Shown here in pieces: positions 22,841-34,822 of a stretch of 64,000 bases of DNA. The DNA is from Hemibagrus wyckioides. Lineage: Eukaryota; Chordata; Actinopteri; Siluriformes; Bagridae. The DNA lies in NCBI RefSeq assembly GCF_019097595.1, contig NC_080717.1, forward strand, positions 26,003,876 to 26,067,875, in the 5' to 3' direction. The notes beneath the pieces are model-generated. The model was given only the letters and a program-made list of their open reading frames with translations. It made no database searches and was not told the origin of the DNA. A program made the position numbers and the translations under genes. Each line of letters starts with the position of its first letter. The stretch's first letter is position 1.

Positions 22841-23258
22841 TTAACATTATGACCACCTGCCCTGACCCGTCCTGCACTGTGTATTCTGACCCCTTTCTAT
22901 CAGAACCAGCATTAACTTCTTCAGCAATTTGAGCAACAGTAGCTCGTCTGTTGGATCAGATCACACGGGCCAGCCTTCACTCCCCACGTCCATCATTGAG
23001 CCTTGGCTGCCCATGACCCTGTTGCCGGTTCACCACTGTTCCTTCCTTGGACCACTTTTGCCATCACAATTTGGCCCTTCATCAAACTCGCTCAAATCCT
23101 TACGCTTGCCCATTTTTCCTGCTTCTAACATCAACTTTGAGGACAAAATGTTGACTTGCTGCCTAATATATCCCACCCACTAACAGGTGCCATGATGAGA
23201 TCATCAGTCTTATTCACTTCACCTGGCACTGGTCAGAATATTACGCCTGATCAGTGTA
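22841..23258 (-). mobile_element. Mariner/Tc1-type MITE, copy 3
   Basis: The left terminus is truncated to AACATTATGACCACCTGC. The right end TTACGCCTGATCAGTGTA is present. The interior matches copy 2 with small deletions. The 90 bp to its left (22751-22840) match the left flank of copy 2. Confidence 0.8.
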
Positions 23259-26200
23259 TATTGCTTATTAAACATGTACACAAGCACTGGTTATGCAGTA
23301 TTAAGTTCACTGTACCCGAGTAAATTTAGCTAATTCAGCTAGCCCTCTTCTAGCACCTGCAGCTACTTTCACTAGCTTAAAACTACAATATTCATCTTCA
23401 TCATAAAGAATTTCTTTTCGTTTTATAAATAAATAAATAAACAGTGAATGCTAACATGCTGTGATGCTGTGGGGGGTTTTTTCCGCCTGTATATTTCCAA
23501 GAGCTTAACAAGCTCAAGCTAGCATCCAGCTTACTAGCAAAGAAACAGCCAGTGTCCTTTATTATGTGGATATAATTAAAACACTATCAACAGAAACATA
23601 CACATAAATATCACCATAACCCTTAAGGAGAAAAGGTGAATGTATGTATGCAGCCTTTGGTACTGATGAGATTTAGCCGTAGGAGAGCCCAGGTGCTAGA
23701 TTAACAGGATCAGTAATGTTCAGGTGATATTAAAATGTAAAGGATTTTCATTCTAGATTTTTTTTTTTCCTATATCCATTAAATAAAAAAACAGAGAATC
23801 TGTATGTTTAAATATGCATAAAAGCATGTAATAGGGTTTCTACTGCCGTTCTGCTCAGCATCATTAACAAGCTTCCTGAAGCAGGAGCAGATGAAAGCAT
23901 CTAATGAGAGTGTACCATGCTATATATTCGTGTTATAGCCATCCTTATTATCCGCTACTTGAGCTGTCTGTGGACTCAGATGACCCGTGCAAAGAGTTCT
24001 GGAAATGATCAGCCAATTCTCTCCCAGGGTTTTTTTTTGTCTAGGTCTTTGATCAGAAGATAAGATATGGCTGGAGTTTGACAGAGCTTCAGTATGACTC
24101 TCATATATTATGGAATACGAAGATGGGAACTAGAATAACGGAACCATTCAGATTATTAAACGTCGTGTGATTTATGAATTTCATATATTTGAATTTTATA
24201 TAGACATCACCTTAAAACATATTTTTTTTGTCTGTGGCTGGTTTATTAATACATTCAGATGTTTGGTGTTCTGGCTGTTTAGGTCATGCTAATGTTAGTT
24301 TGCTGGTAGTTAGTTAGCTCACAGACAAAATTAGCTGGTTAGCAGGAATTTAGCTATTTGAGAATTTAGGAACTTAGCACAACATGAAAAGCTTTAGATG
24401 CACCGGATGCTTTTGGCTAATTTACATAAAATCTGTATTTTCTGAAACATTTAAATGATTTTTTTTTTTAATCTAAAAAGTGTTAACCACAATTCCGGAT
24501 TTTTTAAATTCATTTTTTAATAAATGTTTTAATTTATCTTGAAATCTTTTGGCAAAAATGTATATTTTTTAATTAAATACATTCTATAAAAATGCTTTAC
24601 TGTACCGTGTATAATTCAAACACATGAAACAGATATATCACATTCTCCCAAAATCCACTCTATAGCATTACACCATCCACACACACACACGCGGCTCTGT
24701 GTCGTCTCTCTACAGGCTGATTAATTGCTTTTCCATCCACTTCAGTTCCAGTGCAGATTGATTGCATGCATGCAGATGAGGCACCTCTCAGCATTAGCCC
24801 CTGCTTTCCACTTGGTCCTCGTTTGACGGCATCAGAATCCGGATCTCACTCCTAGAACGATTATGTCCCAGGTTGCCATCAGGCCCTGTGTTACTGTCTG
24901 GCTCTTTATACTTACTGTTTTAACCAGACTTGTTTGATATTCAAGATTGGAGCAGTGCAGCGGCTAATCGCGGATGCTCATGGAGTCTTGTAGATGTGTT
25001 AGCTGGCTAGTTATTTATGTTAGGGCCACAACCAGGAAGTTTGTCTCAGTCAAAAGAATTGCTAACATTAGCACAGGTAGATTAGATGATTTAGCATTAT
25101 GACAATAATATTGCATTTTTTCCCCAATGAGGTGACCAAAAATGTCCTCTGTGATTTGCTCACTAGTGATCTACCTCTATCTGTTAGCATGTCAATTAAG
25201 TTCAGGGACAGACAGGGTTAAACTCAGGGTTAAACAGCTGAAGAGGTCATAGCTTATGCTGTGTTTATGATAACTGGAAATCCTCCTTCACACCTCAGAG
25301 CGTCACGGTCACATCCACGGCCCTGTAGAGCCGAGGCGGTTAATCTGCCAAGCTTTGCTCTGGTCATGATTGCTCTGTCTAAGACTCATACTGTTTGCCC
25401 TTTGCTTTGGGATTTACACCGTCGATTTAAGACCGAGGAGACAACATGGGGACAACGTCACAAATCACACCAGCCTGCCAGGCTTGGGAGGCTGAATCAT
25501 CAGCATGTGGAGACAGATTCTAAAACATTGCTTTATAATCAGAGAAAATAACACTAGCAAATCCTAGGTGGGAGAACAGGTGATGGTGCTAGCTCAGGGG
25601 TTTAGAAGGTCTGTGACAAGAAGGGTTTGAGTTCAAATCCCAGGACTACGACAGAAAATCTGCTTGTTTGCACAAAAGCCTTGAAATCTGATTCCGTACC
25701 CTGACAGGCAGTATTTCCTTCAAAAACAGGAAGTTGGACAGGCGTGTTGACTGATTTACACAATAGTCTTTGAGATATGCCACACCCCCAACCAGTCTAA
25801 ACAAAGTTCAACCATCGCCTTCTTTTCAGTTGTGGAGAATTTCTCAGTGCCATCTTCACCCACACCTTTATCCAAGAAGAGATCCCAGACAATGAGATGT
25901 TGTGGGATGTGTGATGTTTTCATGTCAGCAATCAACAGGAGACATGTCTGAGTATTAATACGGACTGTTAATGACGGGGAAGCACCAAGAAAGAGTTCCA
26001 ATGTTGAACAGCCCTAAGCTGGCAAAACATTTCTCCAAAAAGTCTCAGAACTTCCAATTCGCTGACTGAAGGGTGGAAAAATGAACCATGTGAAGGAAAA
26101 TGCAAAGAACAGCTGCTACACCAGAATGAGGGGGCGTGGCATATTCTTAATAACGAGCATTTGATTGGATGTTTGAAAGACTAGTACAGGATAACTGATC

Positions 26201-27955
26201 AAAAATTTTCACACAAGTGACAGGCTATAAAATCAATCTTTTCTTTTTTTTTGTATTTATTTCCTGGAAATATTATTATATCAGTGTCCTTTAGATAAAG
26301 ATCTGAAACACAGATTTCAGGAGCACTCGCTCAGCCATGTGCTTGGTTTGTATTCTGCTTAGCCATAATGAATGATAGCTACTGCATGTCCTTTTACAAA
26401 TCATGTCTCCAAGCTAGAAACTTTAGTCTGCATATAAATACAGGGCTTAATGGTATCTACCAGGTGCTCGAGGACGAGCTGCCACTTGGCCTGTTTATTA
26501 GAAAAACTCTGTATATACCTACAAAATGCTCTTTGAAGATGGTTGCACTGATCAGGCAACATTTGTAATCACTTTGCGATTATTTGCATAGAATTTGCAT
26601 CATCAAAATAAATGAAAACATTTCGACCACACAACACAAAGAATTCAAGAATTACAACTGTTTGCTGTAGGCTTATTTAATATTTTTTGGCTTGTTTTTT
26701 GTTTTTCATCGGTCAGGTTTGACTAGGTTCAGATATGGGAAAGAGCTACCTTATGTGTTAATATCAGGGGTTTCATAACTGTCAATCATTCATCTTGAAT
26801 TTACATGTTGATTGGCTCATTTGATGGTTTTATTTGAAAGGAAATGAAGACTGATCTCTTTGTGTGATAAATTCACAGTGATAGTGATAGTAACCTCCCA
26901 AGTGTGGTGTTTGCTGGGTGTACAAAAACAAGCCACGAGCAAATATACGATTTTGCCACTTTTGCAAGCAACTTTATTTGTGATTGAGATACGACACGAT
27001 ACCATACGTTTCCCATCGGTAATTTTTCTGCTAAAAACGACATAAATATTTGGGAAAATCTCCAAGTGAAGAGTTCTCCCAGACCGACGCATGTTTTAAG
27101 GGCCTGCATCTGATCTGTAGTGTATTTATAAGACAGCACTACACACAGCCTGTCCTTGATCTCCATCATTCGTCTCACCAATCTCATCTCCTGAAAATGT
27201 AGCCCTCGGAATAAATCAGACATCTTGGGAATAGCTTCATCATTATGGATTACCTTTTTATTCGCTAGAGTTTATGAGAGGTCTGGGACATCAGACATCA
27301 ATGACAAGTACAAATAGTTTGGTGTGTGTGCGCATGTGTGAGAGGGTGTGCTTGTCAGTAAGCCAGAACACACACACACACAGACACACACATACAGACA
27401 CACACAACGGTCTGATGGATAATGACGACTGGATGACATCCAGCAGAGGTGACACAGAGTGAAATATGAGGCCTGTTTTAATAGATAAACACACGCCAAT
27501 GATCCGCGTCTCACTCTGCTGATGATGCACCATACGTTCAGGATAACGAATGCTGCTTTGTTCGACCCTGACAGCTAATTCCTCTCAGAGCGTGAGGACA
27601 TTTAGCACTTTCATTCCGAGCCATCTGAGTGTAAAGCAGTCCACTGACAATTATATTTACAACCATTATTAATGAGCCGTAATAAAGCGAATAGTGATAA
27701 TGATAATAAATGTAAATGCATGCTGCCATTAAGGGGGCCAAGCACCAAGGGCTGTTTCGTTTATTTCTGTGATGGTGTGACGTCTATAAGGGAGACGGTG
27801 TAGTTTATTCCTGTACTAGGTGTAGAGGTGGGATGGTGAAATGACGCAAAACATATTGTTGATCTTTAGCCTGTGGACTTGCTTCTTGTCACTGTTGTCA
27901 ACTTTTGGTGGAGTTTTTGTGCGAATGAAAACACACATCCGCACAAAAATATCTG
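23259..27955. other. Long unique non-coding stretch
   Basis: No supported gene over 4.7 kb. A tRNA-SINE head lies at 25571-25650 and CA/GT microsatellites at 27318-27410. Open frames at 25261-25551 and 26873-27223 have no recognisable domain, no repeats and no clear exon borders, so I do not call them. Confidence 0.55.
25571..25650 (+). mobile_element. tRNA-derived SINE head
   Basis: GGTGCTAGCTCAGGGGTTTA resembles an A box, and GGGTTTGAGTTCAAATCCCA contains a B box at tRNA-like spacing. No tail follows. Confidence 0.5.
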
Positions 27956-28221
27956 AAGAGGAGAGGTGTCCCTGACCCTGTCGCTGCGTCACCAGTTGTA
28001 CTTCCTTGGAGAACTTTGGGTAGGTACTAACCCCTGTATACAAGGAGCACCACACAAGACCTGCTGTGTTGGAGATGCTCTGACCCAGTAGTATAGACGT
28101 CACTGTTGTCATCTAGACACACAGTTTTGCTCTTGTCTCTTGCTCTGTTCCGTATGCTTGCCCATTTTTCCTGCTTCCAACACATCAACTTCATGAAGCG
28201 ACTGTTCACGTGCTGCCTTAT
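27956..28221 (-). mobile_element. Mariner/Tc1-type MITE, divergent copy, broken
   Basis: The order of landmarks follows copies 1-3 (CCCTGTCGCTGCGTCACCAG, GGAGATGCTCTGACCCAGTA, CATTTTTCCTGCTTCCAACA, GTTCACGTGCTGCCTTATA) but identity is clearly lower. It ends abruptly where Tc1 terminal sequence begins at 28222. Confidence 0.6.
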
Positions 28222-28304
28222 ATACAGTGAGGGAAAAAATTATTTGAGCCGTAGACAGGTCAAGGTGTCTATGCTGACCCCTGTGCACCACCAATATAGA
28301 TATA
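28222..28304. mobile_element. Extra Tc1 end joined to inverted mariner fragment
   Basis: 28222-28247 repeats the Tc1 terminus (ATACAGTGAGGGAAAAAA, then TTATTTGA). 28248-28304 is an inverted copy of 29723-29778, differing at about one base. This 57-bp piece is mariner-type interior sequence, so the junction reflects an aberrant event and not simple insertion. Confidence 0.75.
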
Positions 28305-29722
28305 CAGTGAGGGAAAAAATTATTTGATCCCTTGCTGATTTTGTACGTTTGCCCACTGACAAAGAAATGATCAGTCTGTAATTTTAATGGTAGGTTTATC
28401 TGAACAGTGAGAGACAGAATAACAACAAAAAAATCCAGAAAAACACATTTCAGAAAAGTTATACATTGATTTGCATTTTATTGAGTGAAATAAGTATTTG
28501 ACCCCTTTGCAAAACATGACTTAGTACTTGGTGGCAAACCCTTGTTGGCAATCACAGACGTCAGACATTTCCTGTAGTTGGCCACCAGGTTTGCACACAT
28601 CTCACATCTCAAGGAATTTGGGTCTACTCCTCTTTGCATCCACGACCCATTTTCAATGCCCTGGCTGAGGAAAGGAGGTTCTCACTCAAGATTTGACGGT
28701 ACATGGCCCCGTCCATCGTCCCTTTGATGCGTTGTGGTTGTCCTGTCCCCTTAGCAGAAAAACACCCCCAAAGCATAATGTTTCCACCTCCATGTTTGAC
28801 GGTGGGGATGGTCTTCTTGGAGTCATAGGCAGCATTACTCCTCCTCCAAACACGGCGGGTTGAGTTGATGCCAAAGAGCTGGAATTTGGTCTCATTTGAC
28901 CACAACACTTTCACCCAGTTCTCCTCTGAATCATTCAGATGTTCACTGGCAAACTTCAGATGAGCCTGTACATGTGCTTTCTTTAGCAGGGGGACCTTGT
29001 GGACGCTACTGGATTTCAGTCTTTCATGGTGTAGTGTGTTACCAATTGTTTTCTTGGTGACTATGGTCCCAGCTGCCTTGAGATCATTGACAAAATCCTC
29101 CGGTGTAATTCTGGGCTGATTCCTCGCCGTTCTCATGATCATTGAAACTCCATGAGGTGAGATCTTGCATGGAGCCCCAGACCGAGGAAGATTGACGGTC
29201 CATTTGTGTTTCTTCCATTTGGGAAAAATCGTACCAACTGTTGTCACCTTCTCACCAAGCTGCTTGGCGATGGTCTTGTAGCTCATTCCAGCCTTGTGTA
29301 GGTCTACAATCTTGTCCCTGACATCCATGGACAGCTCTTTGGTCTTGGCCATGATGGAGAGTTTGGAATCTGATTGATTGCTTCCTTCTGTGGACAGGTG
29401 TCTTTCATACAGTTAAGGAGCTGAGATTAAGAGCAGTCCCCGAGAGTGCTCCTACTGTAATCTCAGCTCCTTTCCTGTATAAAAGACACCAGGGAGCCAG
29501 AAATCTTTCTGATTGATAGGGGATCAAATACTTATTTCACTCATTAAAATGCAAATCAATGTAGAACTTTTCTGAAATGTCTTTTTCTGGATTTTTTTGT
29601 TCTTATTCTGCCTCTCACTGTTCAAATAAACCTACCATTAAAATTACAGACTGATCATTTCTTTGTCAGTGGGCAAACGTACAAAATCAGCAGGGGATCA
29701 AATAATTTTTTCCCTCACTGTA
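28305..29722 (-). mobile_element. Tc1-like transposon, nearly full length, dead
   Basis: Both ends read TACAGTGAGGGAAAAAATTA in inverted orientation, followed by about 200 bp of matching inverted repeat, as in the Passport-like Tc1 group of fishes. The element is about 1.42 kb; from memory intact relatives are roughly 1.6 kb. About 0.2 kb is lost near 28636, where CTCCTCTTTGCA joins TCCACGACCC. Confidence 0.9.
28624..29352 (-). pseudogene. Tc1-like transposase, truncated and catalytically dead
   Basis: The minus-strand frame is open for 242 codons from ATG 29352; family members are about 340 residues. Residues 1-50 form the first paired-like HTH ([36 protein letters not shown]). The second HTH follows at about 60-115 ([14 protein letters not shown]). 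The DDE domain starts at [11 protein letters not shown], where the first catalytic Asp expected in WSDET is Asn. [15 protein letters not shown] follows. A deletion then removes the block with the second Asp (DNDPKHT) and the SPDLNPIE block with the third acidic residue, and the frame ends in a short junk tail. Proteins of this group cut and paste DNA at TA sites; this one cannot. Confidence 0.9.
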
Positions 29723-30110
29723 TATCTATATTGGTGGTGCACAGGGGTCAGCATAGACACCCTGACCTGTCTACGGCTATGAAGCCCCATACGCAACAAA
29801 ATGTCCCCGTGCATCAATGAGCCCCATGACCCTGTCGCTGGTTCACCACTGTTCCTTCCTTGGACCACTTTTGATAGATACTGACCACTGCAGACCGGGA
29901 ACACCCCACAAGAGCTGCAGTTTTGGAGATGATCCAGTGGTCTAGCCATCACAATTTGGCCCTTCGTCAAACTCAAAGCTCAAATCCTTACACTTGTCCA
30001 TTTGTCCTGCTTCTAACACATCAACTTTGAGGACAAAATGTTCACTTGCTGCCTAATATATCCCACCCACTAACAGGTGCCATGATGAGGAGATCATCAG
30101 ACAACAATAA
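29723..30110 (-). mobile_element. Mariner/Tc1-type element fragment, right of Tc1
   Basis: It starts inside the mariner-type interior (GGTGCACAGGGGTCAGCATA, CTGTCTACGGCTATGAAGCC, CCCATACGCAACAAAATG) and runs through the HTH-coding part (antisense of [15 protein letters not shown]) to GGTGCCATGATGAGGAGATC. The right terminal repeat is missing after about 30105. Confidence 0.8.
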
Positions 30111-30941
30111 ACTAAAATTGCACACATATGCACTTTATTTATTATAGTCATACTACAGTTTTTTATTTACATTTCCTTTTCCTACTATAGAGAAATCCTA
30201 TTTTTCTAATTCTACTTTTATGACAGACATTGTACTTTGTGTGGTTGTGTATGTTCCAAGTAATTTTTTTTTTTTGACAAATGAACATTGTACAATACAT
30301 TTATAATAAAATAAAAATATGAAGTGACCAAATAGGTCAATGGCTTTCATTACAGATTATAGATTTATATTTATATTTCCAATGTAGAAATATAGTACAC
30401 ACAAAAACCAATCAAAATCATATAATAATATAATATAATAATATATAACCCCTTAAAATTCTCCTTCTCACGATTCGGTCCTAAACTGAACTCTATTACA
30501 TGTCTGGATACTCCTCAGTAAAATGTGTTTTAAATGATTCGTGTAGTCCTGCTGTAGGCTCCTCCACTTCCTCGAGGCTCTCAGCTCCACTTCACCGTCT
30601 TCTGATAAACCCCGCGTTCGTATTTATTTAGTATGAGTGCTGTTATTCTTCGCCACACTTCAGCAGGTGTTAATTACTAGCTCTGCGTTCACTCTAGAGA
30701 GGCTTACGTAAACAGCAAAAAGGAAAAGAAATTCATTTCTGTGGATTTATTCCACAGCACTGAGACGTGTATTCGTCCACTTGAACTCACCCCGAGACCT
30801 TTGTCACTTTTTATCGGTTTCGGCTCAATTTTCCTCATTGTTCGGTGAAGTAAAGTTGATTCCACTTCACAACCTGTATAATTACAGTTAGTGCTGAAGC
30901 ACAGTTAGTGCTCTAACCTGCTTTTGGGGAGGGCATGTGAT

Positions 30942-31026
<85 letters not shown>

Positions 31027-31307
31027 TGCAGTGCATTTCAGCACTGAGATCTGTGAGCTTACTGTGTCATGACTCATAGCAAAAGCACAGGAACAAACAC
31101 CTTCCTTCTCACAGGAAATGATTTCCCATCATGCAGTTTGTTTCTCCAAATGGCCAGATCGCTCAGAATAGCTGAAGGCCTACACGAGGGTGTTTGAGTT
31201 TATTTTGTGTCAAGCGTTATGGTGGTGCAGCAGGTTATGTTGATCCACGGTTTGAACCCGAGCCTGGGTTATACGATTACGTCCTTTGTGTCCTGAAAAC
31301 ATGCTAG
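30111..31307. other. AT-rich unique sequence with CT tract
   Basis: Nothing coding. A (CT)n tract lies at 30943-31024. A tRNA-like piece with B-box-like GGTTTGAACCC lies at about 31250-31260. Confidence 0.55.
30943..31024. repeat. (CT)n microsatellite
   Basis: Nearly pure CT with one CATTAT interruption. Confidence 0.95.
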
Positions 31308-31840
31308 TACAGGGGAACCTCAGCATACAGACCTAATTTATTCTGGAGGCGATTTCTTAAGGTGAAAATTTGTATTGTGAAACGAATTCTCCCGTAAGAA
31401 ATAACGTGAATGCAAATAATCCTTTTCAGCCACACAAAAATATTAGTAAACTGTATGGCTGCTTACAAAGAACTGACCCAAGCCAAGCATTCCATGTCAA
31501 GGCTCCTCACAGGAAGTCGTGCCACCAAGCTTGGGCTAAAAATAGAACAGACCACCCATGCCACCAATCTGTCAACAAAAAACACCTGAAAAATCACCTA
31601 GCTTTAGAACAAATGCCGAAGGCAACGTTGGTGTTGTGGGTTGACGCTTTCCAAACAGCTTTCAGTGACTGAAATTCAGTTCGTCTGGCTTCACTTGGCT
31701 TTCCTCCTGGACATACGTTCAGCTTAGCCTGTGTTCGGTTCGTTCTTATGCCAAAAATGCTTCATATGGCGATGCAAATTTCTTGCAAAATTTAAATTCT
31801 TAAGCTGAGAATTCATACGGGATGCCGAGGTTCCACTGTA
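31308..31840. mobile_element. TA-flanked MITE, copy 1 (533 bp)
   Basis: Left end TACAGGGGAACCTCAGCATA and right end ATGCCGAGGTTCCACTGTA form terminal inverted repeats with TA at both borders. A second copy is at 63434-63998. The interior is non-coding; its best conserved part is 31502-31580. The superfamily is not clear to me; TA borders fit Tc1/mariner. Confidence 0.7.
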
Positions 31841-31867
31841 TGTGGATAATCATGCTAAAATACCCCT

Positions 31868-32025
31868 AGGTGTGTGTGTGTGTGTGTGTGTGGTGTCTTC
31901 AGTATAAAGCACTTACTAAAGATGAATGATTCTTTTTTTGGCTTTAACTTTGATGCAATATGTCATCAGATGTGTGTTTGGACAGCAGTGTGTGTGTGTG
32001 TGTGGGTGTGTGTGTGTGTGTGTGT
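31868..32025. repeat. Two (GT)n microsatellites
   Basis: GT runs at 31870-31892 and 31988-32025, separated by unique sequence. Confidence 0.93.
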
Positions 32026-33200
32026 CCATAAGAAAGCAGCACATCTCCTCACCTTTCTTTTCCACCTCATTTTCCTCAGTCTCTGCTTGTGCAGTGTTTA
32101 TTCACAAACACAAACAGGAAATATGAACACTGATATTAGTCTTGACTCTGAGGCGAGGTGTCAGAATATTTTATAGGAATAAAATCCATGCTAGACTGAG
32201 CTATCTATAGACTCATCCATCTGCATGTGAGACATCTGAGCCGAGCTTAAATCACCTCTTTAAAAAAAATGGATTTATGTGCATTTCCTGGCTTCACAAA
32301 AATCAGTGAAATCTAGTTGTGGAGTAATCAGCTGGCTGTAAATAAACTGATATATTTAAGAGATTAAGACTTTTAACAAGATTAAAGGTTAAATATATCC
32401 TTAAAGTTTCTAGGTAGAGCGTTTATATTTTACCATCTAAAATATGATCAGTTTTCTGTTTTCTACCTGGACAACACTGTCCTAAATATTTAGTCCACAG
32501 CATTTCACAGAATTGTGTCTACCATTGGTTTTGGATGAAAATCACATTTCTTTCTTTGTCTTATTTCCATTTTTTTATCCATGTATGGGGATGTTTTGTG
32601 TGCTGGGAGGAAACTAGAAAACCCAGAGGAATCCCACACTAAGAGACACTGAAAGAACATGTGAAATATTCAGCCAGAGTTTACTCAGGATTGAACTAAA
32701 TAGAAATTGATCCATTTAAATCTTTTGCCTCTCAGGAAGAACAGCTAGCGAGATACGGACCTCTAAATATCATTCAGGAAACTTTCATCTGATGCCCCTT
32801 TACTCTCCCAAACCCTTTATAAACTATTCATTTTCCCTACAGGCCCGTATTTGTTCTGTACTAGAAACAGTTTTCCCAGCATGCTCAGCAGAATGCTCAC
32901 AGGATGTTTGCCTGCACCTCCGTTCAGTGGTTTCCAGCAGCCTGAAGGGTTCTTATCTCTTCTGTGTTCATGGTTTAACTGTAGACGTCTGTAAAAAGCA
33001 GTCATCTTTTCTCCACTATACATTACACTGATCCTTACACTACACTTCCTGATCCGAACACTATACTTTTCCTGATTCCTACTTTACTTCCTGATTCGTA
33101 CTATATACTTCCACATACTTCTCTTGATTTGATTTGCTTTTATTATTTAAAACTGCATGAGGTTTGCAACCCAAATGTAAGTTTAGAGCTAAAGGAATCA
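32026..33200. other. Unique non-coding sequence
   Basis: I see no gene, RNA or transposon here. Confidence 0.55.
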
Positions 33201-33366
33201 ATAGTATAGTATGGTATAATATAGTGTAGTGTAGTGTAGTGTAGTATATTGTACTATAGTATAGTATAATGTAGTATGGTATAGTACAGGGTAGTGTATT
33301 ATAGTGTGGTGTCGTATTGTAGTCTAGAGTGGTATAGTGTGATATACCATGGTATGGTATAGTGTG
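33201..33366. repeat. TAGTG/TATAG pentamer array, left part
   Basis: Pentamers TAGTG, TAGTA and TATAG drift along 165 bp and stop at the left edge of a Tc1 copy. The same kind of array resumes at 34661. Confidence 0.9.
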
Positions 33367-34660
33367 AGAGCATCAAGTCAATTAAACTCCTGGGATATTG
33401 AGCTGGGCAGTTAAGTAGCAGAGGGGGTTGTTAATCAGTTTCAGCAGCTTTGATGTTAATGTAATTAACAACAGGTACACTAGATGGGAAACAATGAGAC
33501 AACCACCAAAACAGGAATGGTTTTGCAGGTGGAGGCCACTGACATCTTTTTCCCTACTCATATTTTTGGACTGTTTTTCACTAGTTTTGCATTTGCATCT
33601 GTCTAGGGTCAGTGTCACTACTGGAAGCATGAGGTGATATCTGGACCCTACAGAGGTTGCACAGGAAGTCCAACTCCTCCAGGATGGCACATCAATATTT
33701 GCCATTGCCAGAAGGTCTGCTGTGTCTCCCAGAACAGTCTGAAGAGCATGGAGGAGATTCCAGTTAGTCTAGGTGAGCTGGACAGGGCTGTGGGAAGGTC
33801 CTTAACCCATCAGCAGGACTGGTTTCTGCTCCTTTGTGCAAGGAGAAACAGGATCAGCACTGCCCTACAAAATGACCTCCAGCAGGCCACTGGTGTGAAT
33901 GTCTCTGACCAAACAATCAGAAACAGACTTCATGAGGCTGGCCTGAGGGCCCAGCGTCCTCTAATGGGCCGTGTGCTCACTATCCGGCAGCGTGGAGCTC
34001 GATCGGCATTTTCCACTGAACATCAGAATTGGCTGGTCCGCCACTGGCGCACTGTGCTTTTTAAAGATGTGAGCAGGTTCACCCTGAGCACATGTGACAG
34101 ACGTGAAAAGGTCTGGAGAAGCAGTGGAGAACGTTATGCTGCCTGTAACATCGTTCAGCATGACCGGTTTGGTGATTTGTCAGGGGTTGGCATATCCATG
34201 GAGGGACACCCTGACTGCCATTAGATATTGAGATTAACTCCTTGGACCCATTGTCAGACCCTACGCTGGTGCAGTGGATCCTGGGTTCCTCCTGGTGCAC
34301 AACAATGCCTGGCCTCGTGTGGCTAGAGTGTGTCAGTTCCTGGAGGATGAAGGAATTGATACCACTGAATGGCCCCCATGCTCGCTTGACCTAAATCCAA
34401 TAGAAAGCCTCTGGGACATTATGTTTTGGTCCATCCGACACCACTAGGTTGCACCTCAGACTGTCCAGGAGCTCAGTGATGCCCTGGTCCAGATCTGGGA
34501 GGAAATACCCCAGAGCACCATCTGTCATCTCATTAGGAGCACGCCCTGACGTTGTCAGGCATGCATACAAGCACGTGGGGGCCATACATACTACTGAGTT
34601 GCTGCAATGATATTTCAGCAAAATGGACTTGCCTGCTGCATCATTTTTCTCACTTCGATT
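33367..34660 (+). mobile_element. Tc1-like element inserted in pentamer array
   Basis: The 5' non-coding part (GTAGCAGAGGGGGTTGTTAA, ACTTTT-free AT-rich stretch, CAGTGTCACTACTGG) is followed by a transposase remnant and a short 3' part ending TGCATCATTTTTCTCACTTC. The full right terminus of this family is absent, so the right end is truncated at the array. Confidence 0.75.
33634..34560 (+). pseudogene. Tc1-like transposase pseudogene
   Basis: An open stretch to 34224 reads as a Tc1 transposase: SLTHQQDWFLLLCARRNRIS, then ALQNDLQQATGVNVSDQTIR, NRLHEAGLRAQRPL, and FKDVSRFTLSTCDRREKVWR. The usual TDESRF around the first Asp reads KDVSRF. Short deletions after GDLSGVG and MEGHP break the frame. 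Downstream pieces remain: LVHNNAWPRVARVCQFLEDE, where the second Asp is Asn, and CSLDLNPIESLWDIMF, then a stop. It is non-functional. Confidence 0.85.
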
Positions 34661-34822
34661 GTCGTGTAGTGTATTGTAGTATAGTGTGGTGTAGTATGGT
34701 GTAATCTTGTGTAGTGTAGTACAGTGTTTTGTATTGTAGTATAGTATAGGGAGGTTTATGGTCTAGTATAGTATAATGTGTTGTAGTATAATGAAGTGTA
34801 TTATAGTGTGGTGTAGTATAGT
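34661..34822. repeat. TAGTG/TATAG pentamer array, right part
   Basis: Continuation of the 33201-33366 array on the other side of the Tc1 copy, with the same pentamers and strand bias. Confidence 0.9.

Noticed and set aside
25261..25551. 96-codon plus-strand frame
   Set aside because: No recognisable family and no supporting signals.
26873..27223. 116-codon minus-strand frame, repeat-free
   Set aside because: No recognisable domain, no clear splice or promoter context; length is plausible by chance in this much AT-rich DNA.
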